Of a stretch of 64,000 nt of DNA, positions 27,457-36,566 are shown one piece after another. Source of the DNA: Deltaproteobacteria bacterium (GTDB taxonomy: Bacteria > JADJOY01); assembly GCA_016713535.1 (NCBI GenBank), contig JADJOY010000003.1:248001-312000 (forward strand), read 5' to 3'. Made by a program: the position numbers and the translations under genes. The notes beneath the pieces were generated by a model. It ran no database searches. It worked only from the letters and a program-made list of their open reading frames with translations, and was not told where the DNA came from. The stretch's first letter is position 1. Every line of letters begins with the position of its first letter.

Positions 27457-28930
27457 TGCCGCTCACGTTCCAGGCGATCGTCTGGAGCTCGGTGAACTCG
27501 TGGACGCCGTAGACGCCGCCCTCGCGTCCGATGCCCGACTGCTTGAAGCCGCCGAACGGCGCGTGGAGCAGGTTGGTGGCGTTGTTGATGCCGACACCGC
27601 CGGTACGGATGCGCCGGGCCACGCGCTTTCCCCGCTCGACGTCGTTGGTGACGATGCCGCCGTAGAGTCCCATCTCCGAGGCGTTGGCGATCCGCACCGC
27701 GTCGTCGTCGTCATCAAAGGGCAGGATCGACACCACCGGCCCGAAGATCTCCTCGCGGGCGATCGTCATGTGGTTGCGGACGTTCGCGAACACCGTGGGC
27801 TCGACGAAGTAGCCGCGCGGCTGCGACGCGGGTCGGCCGCCGCCGGTGGCGAGGACCGCCCCTTGCTCACGGCCGCTCGCGATGAGCGTTTCGATCGCGG
27901 CGCGCCGCTCCTCGCGGATCACCGGCCCGAGGTTCACGGTGGGATCGGCGGGATCGCCGAGCTTCACCTTCTTCTCGATGAAGGCGACGGTCGCCGCCAC
28001 CAGCGCGTCGTGCTTCTTGCGGGGCACCAGCACCCGCGTCATCAGCGCGCAGCCCTGGCCGGCGTGGAAGAAGGCCGGCGAGGCCGCGCTCGGGGCGGCG
28101 GTCTCGACGTCCGCGTCGTCGAGGATCACCAGCGCCGACTTGCCGCCGAGCTCGAGGTGCACCCGCTTCAGCGTTTCCGCCGCGGCGCGCATGATCTTCT
28201 TCCCGGTCGACACCGAGCCCGTGAAGCTCACCTTGTCCACCGCCGCGCTCTCGACGAGGTCCGCGCCGAGCTCGGGCGCCTGACCGGTGACGACGTTGAA
28301 GACGCCGGGCGGCAGGTCGCACTCGGCGATCACCTCCGCGAGCAGCAGGTCGACGAGCGGCCCCCACGGCGAGGGCTTCACCACCATCGTGCAGCCCGCG
28401 GCGATGGCGGGCGCGATCTTGTTGAGGGTGGTGAAGAGCGGGAAGTTCCAGGTGGGGATGAGCGCGCACACGCCGGCGGGCTGGCGCACCACCGCGGCGT
28501 GGGTCTCCATCATGCCGCGCTTGGTCGGCACCATCAGCGTCGGCACTTCCTCTTCCCACGGGAAGCTCCCGACCAGCTCGGCGTGGTTGTAGAGGGAGTA
28601 GATCGGAGTCTCGAGCTGGAGGACGTGCGTCATGGCCTCGGCGGCGTGGGCCGCCACCAGCAGCGCGCGGAACTGCTCCTTCCGCGCCTGGATGCCGTCC
28701 GCGATCTTGAGCAGCACGGCGGCGCGCTCGGCGGGAGTCGAGCGCGGCCACGGCCCGTGGTCGAAGGCGCGCCGCGCCGCGGCGATTGCGCGTCCGACGT
28801 CGCCGCGGGTGCCCTCGGGGGCGTGGGCGACGATCTCCTCGGTGGCCGGGTTGGGGATGGGGTAGGTGGGCCGCTCGCCTGCACCGATCCAGGCCCCGTC
28901 GATGAACATCCGGTACGGCCGCTCGCCCAT
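27452..28930 (-). CDS. NAD(P)-dependent aldehyde dehydrogenase
   Basis: A 492-residue ALDH-superfamily enzyme. The NAD-binding segment is IPTWNFPLF...VVKPSPW, FTGSVSTGKKI is the Rossmann turn, LELGGK gives the general-base Glu (near residue 259) and HAGQGCALMTR the catalytic Cys (near 294). EEIFGPVVSI and the C-terminal PFGGFKQSGIGREGG are canonical. It oxidises an aldehyde to the acid, feeding the acyl-CoA operon downstream on the same strand. It is the likely first gene of that set. Confidence 0.92.
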   Translation of the reverse strand: MGERPYRMFIDGAWIGAGERPTYPIPNPATEEIVAHAPEGTRGDVGRAIAAARRAFDHGPWPRSTPAERAAVLLKIADGIQARKEQFRALLVAAHAAEAMTHVLQLETPIYSLYNHAELVGSFPWEEEVPTLMVPTKRGMMETHAAVVRQPAGVCALIPTWNFPLFTTLNKIAPAIAAGCTMVVKPSPWGPLVDLLLAEVIAECDLPPGVFNVVTGQAPELGADLVESAAVDKVSFTGSVSTGKKIMRAAAETLKRVHLELGGKSALVILDDADVETAAPSAASPAFFHAGQGCALMTRVLVPRKKHDALVAATVAFIEKKVKLGDPADPTVNLGPVIREERRAAIETLIASGREQGAVLATGGGRPASQPRGYFVEPTVFANVRNHMTIAREEIFGPVVSILPFDDDDDAVRIANASEMGLYGGIVTNDVERGKRVARRIRTGGVGINNATNLLHAPFGGFKQSGIGREGGVYGVHEFTELQTIAWNVSGS

Positions 28931-29287
28931 CGTGTCGTGCTCCTCGCCCGCCGCACGCCGCTTCGAGCGGCGCGCTCGCCAAGCGGTGGATCATACCGAT
29001 CGGGCGGCCCGACGCAACGTGATCTCGCGCCCCGACCGGCGGGAAGTTCCAACGACCGAAGTTGCCGGCGGCGATCCAAAAGTTGCGCGCTCGCGCCCAC
29101 GGCCGTGGCTGATCCGTGGTCCGCGGCGGTGATTTAGCTGCTCACCGCGCTGGCGCCGGATCTGCAGGGGCAAACGCTGGCCGAGGGTTGGACGAACCGA
29201 TCGCCCCCCAGGTCCGTACTCGGTGTGCCGGGTGGCGGCGACTGGTACACTGATCTCGCGATTCCCCCGTTTCGCGCTGGATAGCAC
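28931..29287. other. Divergent intergenic region
   Basis: A 357-base gap between the divergent aldehyde dehydrogenase and the IPT/arylsulfotransferase gene. It should contain both promoters. I could not pick a convincing -35/-10 pair or dyad in it. Confidence 0.45.
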
Positions 29288-31061
29288 ATGATGGGTATCC
29301 GTTCGGGTGTGGTCCGGTTCTCGAGCTTGCTGGTTCTGGCCTTCTCGACCCTCGCGGGCTGCTTGTCGGTCACCGGCGTCTCACCCAACCCGGGCTCTCC
29401 CGGCGCCACCATCACAGTGAGCGGAAGCGGCTTCGGCGCCACGCAGGTGAGCGGCTACAAGGTCACCTACGGCGGCACCGAGCTGGTGGTGCGGAGCTGG
29501 TCCGACAGCTGCGATCGTCGCGGATCTGCCTTGCGACAAGCCCACCGGCACCTACGCCGTCCAGGTCTTCCAGGGCACCACCGGCTCGACGCCGGTCAAC
29601 CACAACCTGACCAACAACGGCTCGCTGCAGATCTGCAACGCGCGGGTCGTCCAGAACGCGAACAACAAGCTGAGCGCGTACGTCCAGTTCGACACCACCG
29701 TCGCGGCGACGCCCTCGGTGCAGGTGAGCGGACCGGACGGCACGTACAACGTCCCCGCGGGCGGCATCCTGAGCACCAGCCCGGGCACCACCCACAAGGT
29801 GGGCGTGCTCGGGATGTTCACCGGTGGGAGCTACTCGTTCACCGCGTTCGCCACCGCCGGCAGCACGGTGTCGAAGGGCGGGCTCGGCTACGTGCCGCCG
29901 CAGATCCCGCACGTCTTCCCGCTCACCGTGAACGTGAGCCAGCCGGCGGACATGGAGCCCGGCTACACGCTCTTCTCGCTCAACAACGGGCTCCTCAACA
30001 TCACGCCCAACAACGACGGCATCTACGCCCTCGACGCCCAGGGGCGCGTCGTCTGGTACTACCGTGACGGCCGCTACATGCTCGAGGTGCAGCGCCTCGC
30101 CAACGGCCACATCCTCGTCATGGAGTACGGCGGGACGATGGTCTACGAGATCGACGTATGGGGGAACGTGCTCAACACGTACCTCCCCGGGCCGATGGGC
30201 GTGCACTTGCTGCACCACGACGTCATCACGCTACCCAACGGCAACTACCTGACCTTCGCGGTGGAGATGCGCTCCATCGGCGGTTATCCCGCCGGGCCGA
30301 CCGGCTGCGCCGGCGGCGTGTGCAACGTGGTCGGCGACGTGATCGTCGAGTTCACGCCGGCGGGTGTCGTGGTCGACCAGATCCCGATCCTCGACGTCCT
30401 CGATCCGCTGCGCATCCCGCAGATGGACCTCTTCAACACGCCGCTCTTCAACCTCGAGTTCGGCACCACCACCAAGGACTGGTCGCACTGCAACGCGCTC
30501 CAGTATTCGGCCGGCGACGACACGCTGATCGTGTCGTGTCGCAGCCAGAACGTGATCTTCAAGATCCGCCGCTCCGACCACTCGAAGGTGTGGGTGCTCG
30601 GCTCGAACGATGCGAGCTCCACCGGTGACGATGCGTGGCCGTTCCTGACCCTCACCGGGCCGGGGATGCTCCAGGCCTACGCCCACTCGCCCAAGCTGCT
30701 CGCGAACGGAAACCTACTGGTCTACGACAACGGCGACTACCGGCCGCAGGAGTACACCCGGCTGGTCGAGTTCGCGATCGACGAGCCCAATCTCCAGGTC
30801 CAGCAGGTGTGGGAGTGGGTCGACCCCGACTACGTGCCGCCCCTCTATGGCTACTTCTCGGGCGGCGTCGACGCGCTCGCGGGCGGCACCGCGCTGCAGT
30901 GTGACGGCGGGCTCTTGACCTCGGGCAACATCAACTGGGTGCGCCTCGCCGAGGTGAACCGCACCACCCAGGAGAAGGTCTTCGAGGCGACGATCCAGCA
31001 GGTCAACTCGGCCTACATCGCCTACCGCGCGAGCCGCATCCCCACGCTCTATCCTCCCTGA
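29288..31061 (+). CDS. IPT/TIG-domain arylsulfotransferase (ASST)-like lipoprotein, frameshift near 29510
   Basis: The start gives a lipoprotein signal with lipobox S-T-L-A-G-C, then an IPT/TIG immunoglobulin-like domain (S-V-T-G-V-S-P-N-P-G-S-P-G...G-S-G-F). The frame changes between 29505 and 29513 (one base extra or two missing after S-W-S-D-S), and the remaining ~515 residues continue to 31061. They contain a beta-propeller ASST-like region: Y-A-L-D-A-Q-G-R-V-V-W-Y-Y-R-D-G, H-L-L-H-H-D, NGNYLTF, W-S-H-C-N-A-L, A-Y-A-H-S-P. Family members transfer aryl sulfate or have lost that activity; the His ligands are in place. It is predicted to be lipid-anchored in the cell envelope. A hairpin and a T-tailed terminator follow. 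Confidence 0.8.
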
Positions 31062-31073
31062 ACCCTCGGCTTC

Positions 31074-31099
31074 GGGGTCGTCGCTTCGTCGACGACCCC
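31074..31099 (+). terminator. Hairpin after the ASST-like gene
   Basis: Perfect 10-base arms GGGGTCGTCG and CGACGACCCC around a six-base loop, 13 bases after the stop. No T-run follows directly; together with the next hairpin it forms a double stem. Confidence 0.5.
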
Positions 31100-31130
31100 A
31101 GCCGAACGATCGACCCAATCACGGCAGTGG

Positions 31131-31154
31131 GGGCGGGCGTAAGCCCGCCCTTTT
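31131..31154 (+). terminator. Rho-independent terminator
   Basis: GGGCGGGC and GCCCGCCC around GTAA, followed immediately by TTTT and then CCCTTT. It is placed 70 bases after the ASST-like stop. The stem also matches the REP-like family. Confidence 0.7.
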
Positions 31155-31559
31155 CCCTTTGGGGGAGATCTCACCGCCCCGACGGCCTTCGCACTCGCCA
31201 CCTCACGCGCCCGCCAACGCTCCGCACACGCGACACCTTCCGCGCACCGCGGAACGTTCATCCACAGCCCCGGTGTGGAATTGGGCGGTCGCCCCGTCAC
31301 TACTGCGAACCGAGGCTGGTCGAGACCGTCCCGTCGCTGCGAAGTGCGCCAAGCACCCCGGCCGGGTCGAGTGCCACGACCCGTTCGCCGGGGATCGCCC
31401 GGCCGCAGAGCCGCCCTTCACGCCCATCGCGAGTACGGCCAAACCATCGGGTTTCCTGGAGAAACGCCAGAGGCACCAACGCCGCCACCGGAGCTATCCT
31501 GACCGCCTCGCGGGCTAGCCCGCGGGCACTGAGTTCCGGCGAAGTCGAAGTTCAGCCAA
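31155..31559. other. Gene-free stretch upstream of the IS remnant
   Basis: About 400 bases without a supported gene. Short frames on both strands lack domains and start signals. It probably includes the truncated left boundary of the IS3-type remnant; no left terminal repeat matching the right end was found. Confidence 0.45.
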
Positions 31560-32012
31560 CCGGGGACGGTCACGTGTCGCACTCGCTGAAGACCGACTTG
31601 GCACTCGATGCGCTCGAGCAAGCACTGCACGCGCGCCCCGATGCCGACGGAGTCGTCGTCCACAGCGACAGGGGAACGCACGGCGATTCGCTACACCGAG
31701 CGCCTCGCCGCCGTGGGCGCGGTGCGGTCCGTCGGCAGTGTCGGCGACTCCTACGACAACGCCCTCGCCGAGACGATCAACGGCCTCTACAAGGCCGAGG
31801 TGATCCGGCGGCAGGGGCCGTGGCGCAACATCGACAGGGTCGAGTACGCGACGCTGGTCTGGGTGGACTGGTTCAACAACCGCCGCCTCCTCGAGCCGAT
31901 CGGGTACGTCCCGCCGGCCGAGTACGAAGCGGCCTACTATCGAGGTCAAGAGACTCAGGCCATGGTGGCCTGACTCAAGCAATCCAGTCTCCGGATTTCC
32001 CGGGGCGGTTCA
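31560..32012 (+). mobile_element. IS3-family insertion sequence remnant (right end)
   Basis: Contains the last third of an IS3-type transposase and a right end in which the stop codon is followed within 40 bases by a terminal sequence ending GGGGCGGTTCA (reads TGAACCGCCCC from the outside). The left end, orfA and the first catalytic Asp region are absent. It is an old deletion derivative, immediately upstream of the AbiE toxin-antitoxin genes. Confidence 0.7.
31565..31973 (+). pseudogene. Truncated, frameshifted IS3-family transposase (OrfB)
   Basis: Two frames give the C-terminal part of a DDE transposase. First comes H-V-S-H-S-L-K-T-D-L-A-L-D-A-L and V-V-V-H-S-D-R-G-T (second Asp region). 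After a break near 31674, where the Q-Y codons expected after R-G-T are missing, follows SVGDSYDNALAETINGLYKAE (residues up to the catalytic Glu) and the W-F-N-N-R-R-L end. It cannot be functional. Confidence 0.8.
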
Positions 32013-32155
32013 ATCGCCGTGACGATCGACGAGAGGAGGCACACGATGGGGACGGACACGAAGGAGTGTCGGCACTTGCGCGGATGTGCCGACATTCTGT
32101 GCAGGTGGTGCCTGGCGACAAGGAGTTGCGGCCCCGACGCAGCCCCTCGGCCGAC

Positions 32156-32201
32156 GTGTGAAATCGTTGACACAAACGAATAAGTGGATACAATTTCACA
32201 C
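32156..32201 (+). promoter_or_regulatory. AbiE promoter with flanking inverted repeat
   Basis: TTGACA (32167-32172), 16-base spacer, TACAAT (32189-32194). Nine-base arms GTGTGAAAT (32156-32164) and ATTTCACAC (32193-32201) bracket it, the second ending directly at the ATG. AbiEi antitoxins are known to autoregulate through inverted repeats in their promoters. The -10 position puts the transcript start at or within a base or two of the ATG, suggesting a leaderless mRNA. Confidence 0.7.
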
Positions 32202-32750
32202 ATGTCGCCGACCGATCGCGCTCGCCTCTTGGCCCTGGCCAGACGTCGCGGCCTGATCAGCGCCCGGGAAGCGTCGCGGGCCGGTATCCACAGCCAGCAG
32301 CTTTCGCGGCTCGTGGAGGAGGGTGTCCTCGCGCGGATCGCGCGTGGCCAGTATCGGCTGGCCGGTCGTCCGGTTACGGAGCACCACGGCCTGGTCGTGG
32401 CGGCGCGGGCCGTACCCCAGGGCGTGATCTGTTTGCTGTCGGCGCTCACATTCCACCGCATCGGCACGCAGCTTCCGGCCGATGTCTGGATCGCGGTCGA
32501 GAGGCGCCACCGCGCGCCGGCGCCTGGGCAACTGCCGCTGCACGTCGTTCGCTTCAGCGGGTCGGCCTTCAGAGAAGGGGTCGAGACTCACCGGGTCGAA
32601 GGCGAGGCGGTGCGTATCTACAGCGTCGCCAAGACGGTCGCCGATCTCTTCTGCGAGCGGCGGTTCACGGTCGAGGCGCTCGATCGCGCGGCCGGCGCCT
32701 GCCGCGTCGCGCGCGTCATGAGACCGTACGTCGAAGCGGTGCTCGCATGA
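32202..32750 (+). CDS. abiEi: AbiEi-type antitoxin / transcriptional regulator (type IV TA)
   Basis: A 182-residue protein with an N-terminal winged helix (residues ~5-65: L-I-S-A-R-E-A-S-R-A-G-I...L-V-E-E-G-V-L-A-R-I-A-R-G-Q-Y-R-L), the AbiEi_4 DNA-binding signature, and a C-terminal antitoxin domain (I-Y-S-V-A-K-T-V-A-D-L-F-C-E-R). It represses its own promoter and counteracts the nucleotidyltransferase toxin encoded next; its stop overlaps the toxin ATG. GTG 32184 is in frame but lies inside the promoter, so ATG 32202 is chosen. Confidence 0.88.
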   Translation: MSPTDRARLLALARRRGLISAREASRAGIHSQQLSRLVEEGVLARIARGQYRLAGRPVTEHHGLVVAARAVPQGVICLLSALTFHRIGTQLPADVWIAVERRHRAPAPGQLPLHVVRFSGSAFREGVETHRVEGEAVRIYSVAKTVADLFCERRFTVEALDRAAGACRVARVMRPYVEAVLA

Positions 32751-33670
32751 GCACGGGGCTCGCGCGATCGGTACAGACGCGGCTGGTGCGCCACGCCCAG
32801 GTGCTGGGCGTGGATCCCAACCTCGTACTCACGCGCTACGCAATCGAACGCCTGCTCTACCGGCTGTCGCGCTCGCAACACGCCGAGCGCTTCGTTCTCA
32901 AGGGCGCGCTGCTGCTCCTTGCCTGGCTGGGCGAAAGCATCCGCCCGACGCGCGATGTGGATTTGCTCGGTTTCGGAGAGCTCGATGCCGAGGCGCTCGG
33001 GCGCACGTTCGCCGAGATCTGTGTCGTCGCTGTCGAGCCCGACGCTCTGGCCTTCGATCTCGACTCGATCCGCGTGGCCGCGATCCGACCGGAGGATGCC
33101 TACGGCGGCCAGCGCGTGACCCTGCTCGCCCGTCTCGGTCCGGCCCAGCTCCGGGTGCAGGTCGATGTGGGGATCGGCGACGCCGTGACCCCCGAACCCG
33201 AGTGGCTCGACTACCCGAGCCTGCTCGATTTGCCGCGCCCGCGCCTGCGCGCCTATCGCCCGGAGACGTCCATCGCCGAAAAGGTCCACGCCATGGTGGT
33301 TCTCGGCAGCAAGAATAGTCGGATGCGTGACTTCTTCGACGTTCGCGCCCTGGCCATGCACGAGCCGTTCGACGGAGCGCGCCTGGCTGGCGCGTTGCGC
33401 GCCACCTTCGCGCGCCGGCGAACCGAGGTCCCCCCCGACCCGCCCATCGCCCTGACGGCGGCCTTCGCGGAGATCGAGGGCAAACCCGCCCAGTGGGCCG
33501 GTTTCGTGCGCAGGAACCGTCTCGTGACAGCGCCATCGGATCTGGCCTCCGCGGTCGCCGACAACGCCCGATTCATCGGGCCCGTGCTCGACTCCATCGC
33601 GCACGGTCGGACATTCGCCCAGACCTGGCCGCCTGGCGGGCCGTGGCGGCCGACCGGGGAGCCTTCGTGA
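32747..33670 (+). CDS. abiEii: AbiEii-type nucleotidyltransferase toxin
   Basis: A 307-residue AbiEii/AbiGii-family protein with K-G-A-L-L-L and R-P-T-R-D-V-D-L-L (nucleotidyltransferase D-x-D), then I-A-E-K-V-H-A-M-V and S-R-M-R-D-F-F-D-V. These are the family's four conserved blocks. Family members add nucleotides, for example to tRNA, and block growth during phage infection. It overlaps the antitoxin gene by four bases. The whole pair lies beside an IS remnant, suggesting acquisition by transfer. Confidence 0.9.
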   Translation: MSTGLARSVQTRLVRHAQVLGVDPNLVLTRYAIERLLYRLSRSQHAERFVLKGALLLLAWLGESIRPTRDVDLLGFGELDAEALGRTFAEICVVAVEPDALAFDLDSIRVAAIRPEDAYGGQRVTLLARLGPAQLRVQVDVGIGDAVTPEPEWLDYPSLLDLPRPRLRAYRPETSIAEKVHAMVVLGSKNSRMRDFFDVRALAMHEPFDGARLAGALRATFARRRTEVPPDPPIALTAAFAEIEGKPAQWAGFVRRNRLVTAPSDLASAVADNARFIGPVLDSIAHGRTFAQTWPPGGPWRPTGEPS

Positions 33671-33783
33671 TGAAGCGCGAAGCGCGGCTGCTCGATGCGA
33701 AGAGCGTCCCGCTCTTCACCACCGGTCGTGATCTCCGCCGCGATGTGGATCACCTACCGATCCGGCTTCACGAACCGGGGTGA
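33670..33783 (+). CDS. Short ORF coupled to the toxin gene, probable remnant
   Basis: A 37-residue frame begins M-K-R-E-A-R-L-L-D-A-K-S; its ATG shares one base with the toxin stop (TGATG). Its first dozen residues resemble the N-terminus of DUF3644-type proteins, which begin K-R-E-A-x-L-L-L-x-K, but nothing after that is recognisable. It may be the stump of a third gene lost from the AbiE locus. Weak evidence. Confidence 0.3.
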   Translation: MKREARLLDAKSVPLFTTGRDLRRDVDHLPIRLHEPG

Positions 33784-33830
33784 GGATGTCGGACCGAGAC
33801 CGTCCGGCCTCTTGGCGCCGATCGGGGCCT

Positions 33831-34286
33831 TTACTTCGTTTCGAGACACCCCTTCATCCACTCGAGTTCGCGCAGGGTTTGCTTCTTCAGGTTGGGGACC
33901 ACGAAGAGGCGATCGACGAGCGGGGCCAACGGACCGCGGACCGAGGGGACTTCGGTGGCGAAGGTGAGCTCGGTGGCGAGGGCCCCGGCCACGGTGGTGA
34001 CCGCGAAGGTGCAGGTCTCGCGGGCGTTCATGATGGACTCGATCGCGAAGCCCACCCGGACCGGTGCTTCGACGTCGGTCACGCGAAGCGTCGCGGTGGT
34101 GGTCCAGCCGGGGGCGATGCGCAGCCGGAAGGTGTACGTGGCGCCGGGCTGCAGGGCTTCGCCGGCGACGAGGCGGACGTCGCTGACGTCGGGGTTGTAG
34201 CGGGGCAGGGTGGTGAGATCGAGGCGGAAGCGGAACACCTTTTCGATCGGCGCAGCGATGGTGGTGCGGGCTTCGAAGCGGGGCAT
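33831..34286 (-). CDS. SRPBCC (polyketide cyclase/START-like) protein
   Basis: A 151-residue SRPBCC/Polyketide_cyc2-type protein. It begins with F-E-A-R-T-T-I-A-A-P-I-E-K-V-F (first strand and helix of the helix-grip fold) and has a hydrophobic cavity-forming sheet and a long C-terminal helix (NLKKQTLRELEWMKGCLE). Such proteins bind lipids or hydrophobic metabolites; no enzymatic residues can be assigned. It lies 130 bases downstream of the hydantoinase B stop across a REP doublet. Confidence 0.8.
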   Translation of the reverse strand: MPRFEARTTIAAPIEKVFRFRLDLTTLPRYNPDVSDVRLVAGEALQPGATYTFRLRIAPGWTTTATLRVTDVEAPVRVGFAIESIMNARETCTFAVTTVAGALATELTFATEVPSVRGPLAPLVDRLFVVPNLKKQTLRELEWMKGCLETK

Positions 34287-34314
34287 GGGGCGAGTCGTGG
34301 TGACGAGGAAGTTC

Positions 34315-34410
34315 GCGGGCGGGGGCGGGCCCCGCCCCTACGAGTGGCGAGGACCCAGCGTTGGACGGTCATGCACCGCAGTCGTAGGGGCGGGGCCTGT
34401 CCCCGCCCGC
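34315..34410. repeat. Inverted doublet of REP-like elements (REPIN-like)
   Basis: Two GC-rich hairpins, GGGGCGG/CCGCCCC (34322-34338) and GGCGGGG/CCCCGCC (about 34391-34407), lie in opposite orientation. The first ends CCTACGA and the second begins TCGTAGG, so the pair could fold into one long hairpin around a ~35-base spacer. It separates two minus-strand genes. Confidence 0.7.
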
Positions 34411-34416
34411 GGTGCA

Positions 34417-36566
34417 TCAGAACAAGAACCCCTGCAGGGTCATGGAGACGTTCATGTCGCATTCGAAGCCGACCGAGCCGTTCATGAAGAGCTGCATGCC
34501 GTCGACCTCGCCGTTGGTCATGCCGACGAAGTGCTCGGCGCTGCACGAGAGCGTGAACTTGGCGTCGGGGGAGAGCCCCGGCGTCACGGTCGCTTCAGCG
34601 CCGGCGATCGTGACCGACCACTGACCGCCGCCCTCTCCGGAGACGTTGAACGCGAAGGTGCCGTTGAAGCCGCCGGTCACGTCCGGGTTCTCGCGGAGCT
34701 TCCACGGCAGCCGCCGGTCGAACCACTCCTGCACGTTGGCGATCCGGGTGGGCGCGTCGTCGACCGGCCCGCGCGCCAGCTCTTCCGCGCGCTTCACGCG
34801 CAGCTCGTCGCGGATCTTCGCCGTGGCGTCCGCGTTCACCGAGAGCTTCAACGCCTCCAGATCGCCCTCGATCACCACGCCGTAGTCGCGCGCCGCGCCC
34901 TCGATCGACACGTATTCGTCGAGGACGTCCTCGAGCACGAGCTCGGCTGGCCTCGTCAGCGGGTCACCCCAGCCGGAACCTGACGCGAAGTCGACGATGA
35001 TCTGCTCGCCCGCCTTGTGCCCCACGTAGAACGCGGTGTGCTTCACCTCGTACGCGTGCGCGCCGCCCTGGCGCAGGAACACCCGGTTCACCGAGCCCGG
35101 GCTGCCGCCCGCGACACCCGGCACCCGCGTCTTGCCGCCCAGCACCCAGGTGTAGACCTGGCAGTCGGCGGTCACTTCCTTCACGTAGCGGGCGCCGGGC
35201 TGGCCGCGCCAGCGCCCCGGTCCGCCGCTGTCGGTGATGAGGTCGCGGGCGATCTGCCGGTGCGGCAGCAGGCTCTCGTTGATCTCGGCGGTGGACAGGA
35301 TGAGGTTGCCGAACGCGGTGGGAGTGGCGCCCCAACCATCTCCCGCCGACGACGCGCACGCGCAGGTCGACGTGGTGTCCACCGACTGATCGACGAAGAA
35401 CGCCCCGGTCTGCGGGTGGTTGCCGAAGATCACCGTGGGGATGGCGATCTTGTAGGTCTGTGGCTGAGCGCGCTCGGGCACCGCCTGCGAGAGCGCGCTG
35501 CAGAGCGCCTCGCTCACCTCGACGCCGGGGTGGTGCGTCCCCGCCGACACCGGCCGCGTCTCCTCGGGGTTGATGCACGTGCCCTTGGGCACGATCAGCT
35601 CGATGGCCTCGAAGAGCCCCTCGTTCTTGGGGAGCGAGGGATCGAGCATGGTGCAGAGCTGCGACAGCACCATCCCCTGGGTGTTGCCGAAGGTGCCGTT
35701 GGTGGTGAGGTTGGTGCGGCGGTCGGAGGCGCTGTAGTCGAGGGTGAGCTGGTCGCCCGCGACCGTGGCCTTGCAGTGGATCTTGATGTCGCGGTTGCCG
35801 CGGGTGTCCTGCTCGACGAACGAGGTGCCCTCGTAGACGCCGTCCGGCCAGCTCGCGATCTCGCGCTTGAGCTGGCGGCGGGTGAGGTCGATCGAGTAGT
35901 CGACCGCGGCGCGGATCGTCTCGACGCCGTAGGCCTCGACCAGCTCGCCGAGGCGCCGCGCGCCGATCCGCGCCGCGCCCATCTGCGCCTCGAGGTCGGC
36001 GCCGTGGGTGGGCAGGCGGTTGTTGGTGCGCAGCAGGTAGAGGACGTCCTTCCTCTCGTGGCCGCGCTCCACCAGCTTGATCGCCGGCACCCTGAGCCCC
36101 TCGGCCCACACGTCGACGGCGTTCACGCTGTAGCCGCCCGGGGTGTCGCCGCCGGTGTCGCCGTGGTGGCACTGGATCGAGGCGATCAGCACCAGCTCGT
36201 TCTTCACCACCACCGGCGAGAAGATGTTCCAGTCGGGAGGTGCCCGCCGCCGTGGTAGGGGTCGTTGGCGGCGAAGATATCGCCGGCGTGGAACCCGTCT
36301 TGGCCGAAGAACTCGAGGGCGAAGCGGACCGGCCCGCGCGACGCGAGCATGAATTGCGGGATCCCGACCGAGAGCGCCGCGAGCCGCCCGCGGGCGTCGA
36401 GGATGCTGGCGTTCCGCTCGTTCGACTGGTTCAGGATGGGCGTGACCGCGGCCAGGCTCACGTGCATGGCCATCTCGTAGGCCACGGTCTCCATCGCGCC
36501 GCGGATGACCTCCGCGGTGATCGGGTCGATGCGCGGCTCGCCGCCGTGGGTGCTCGCCTCGCTCAT
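34417..36566 (-). CDS. Hydantoinase B/oxoprolinase family protein with C-terminal SCP2 domain (frameshift near 36238)
   Basis: The ~716-residue product starts M-S-E-A-S-T-H-G and reads to G-D-I-F-A-A-N-D-P-Y-H-G-G-G-H-L-P, where one C is missing in a C run. After that the frame continues D-W-N-I-F-S-P-V-V. Residues 1-590 are a HyuB/oxoprolinase beta-type domain (N-D-P-Y-H-G-G-G, GNTQGMVLSQL, SGGPGRWRGQPGA), the partner of the HyuA-like ATPase upstream in ATP-dependent opening of cyclic amides. Residues ~605-716 are a sterol-carrier-protein-2-like lipid-binding domain, an unusual addition. It is coupled to HyuA by ATGA. Confidence 0.83.

Noticed and set aside
31440-31470. Left terminal repeat of the IS3 remnant
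   Set aside because: GGGTTTCCTGGAGA faintly resembles the right end but lacks the outer TGAACCGCC part and a target duplication.
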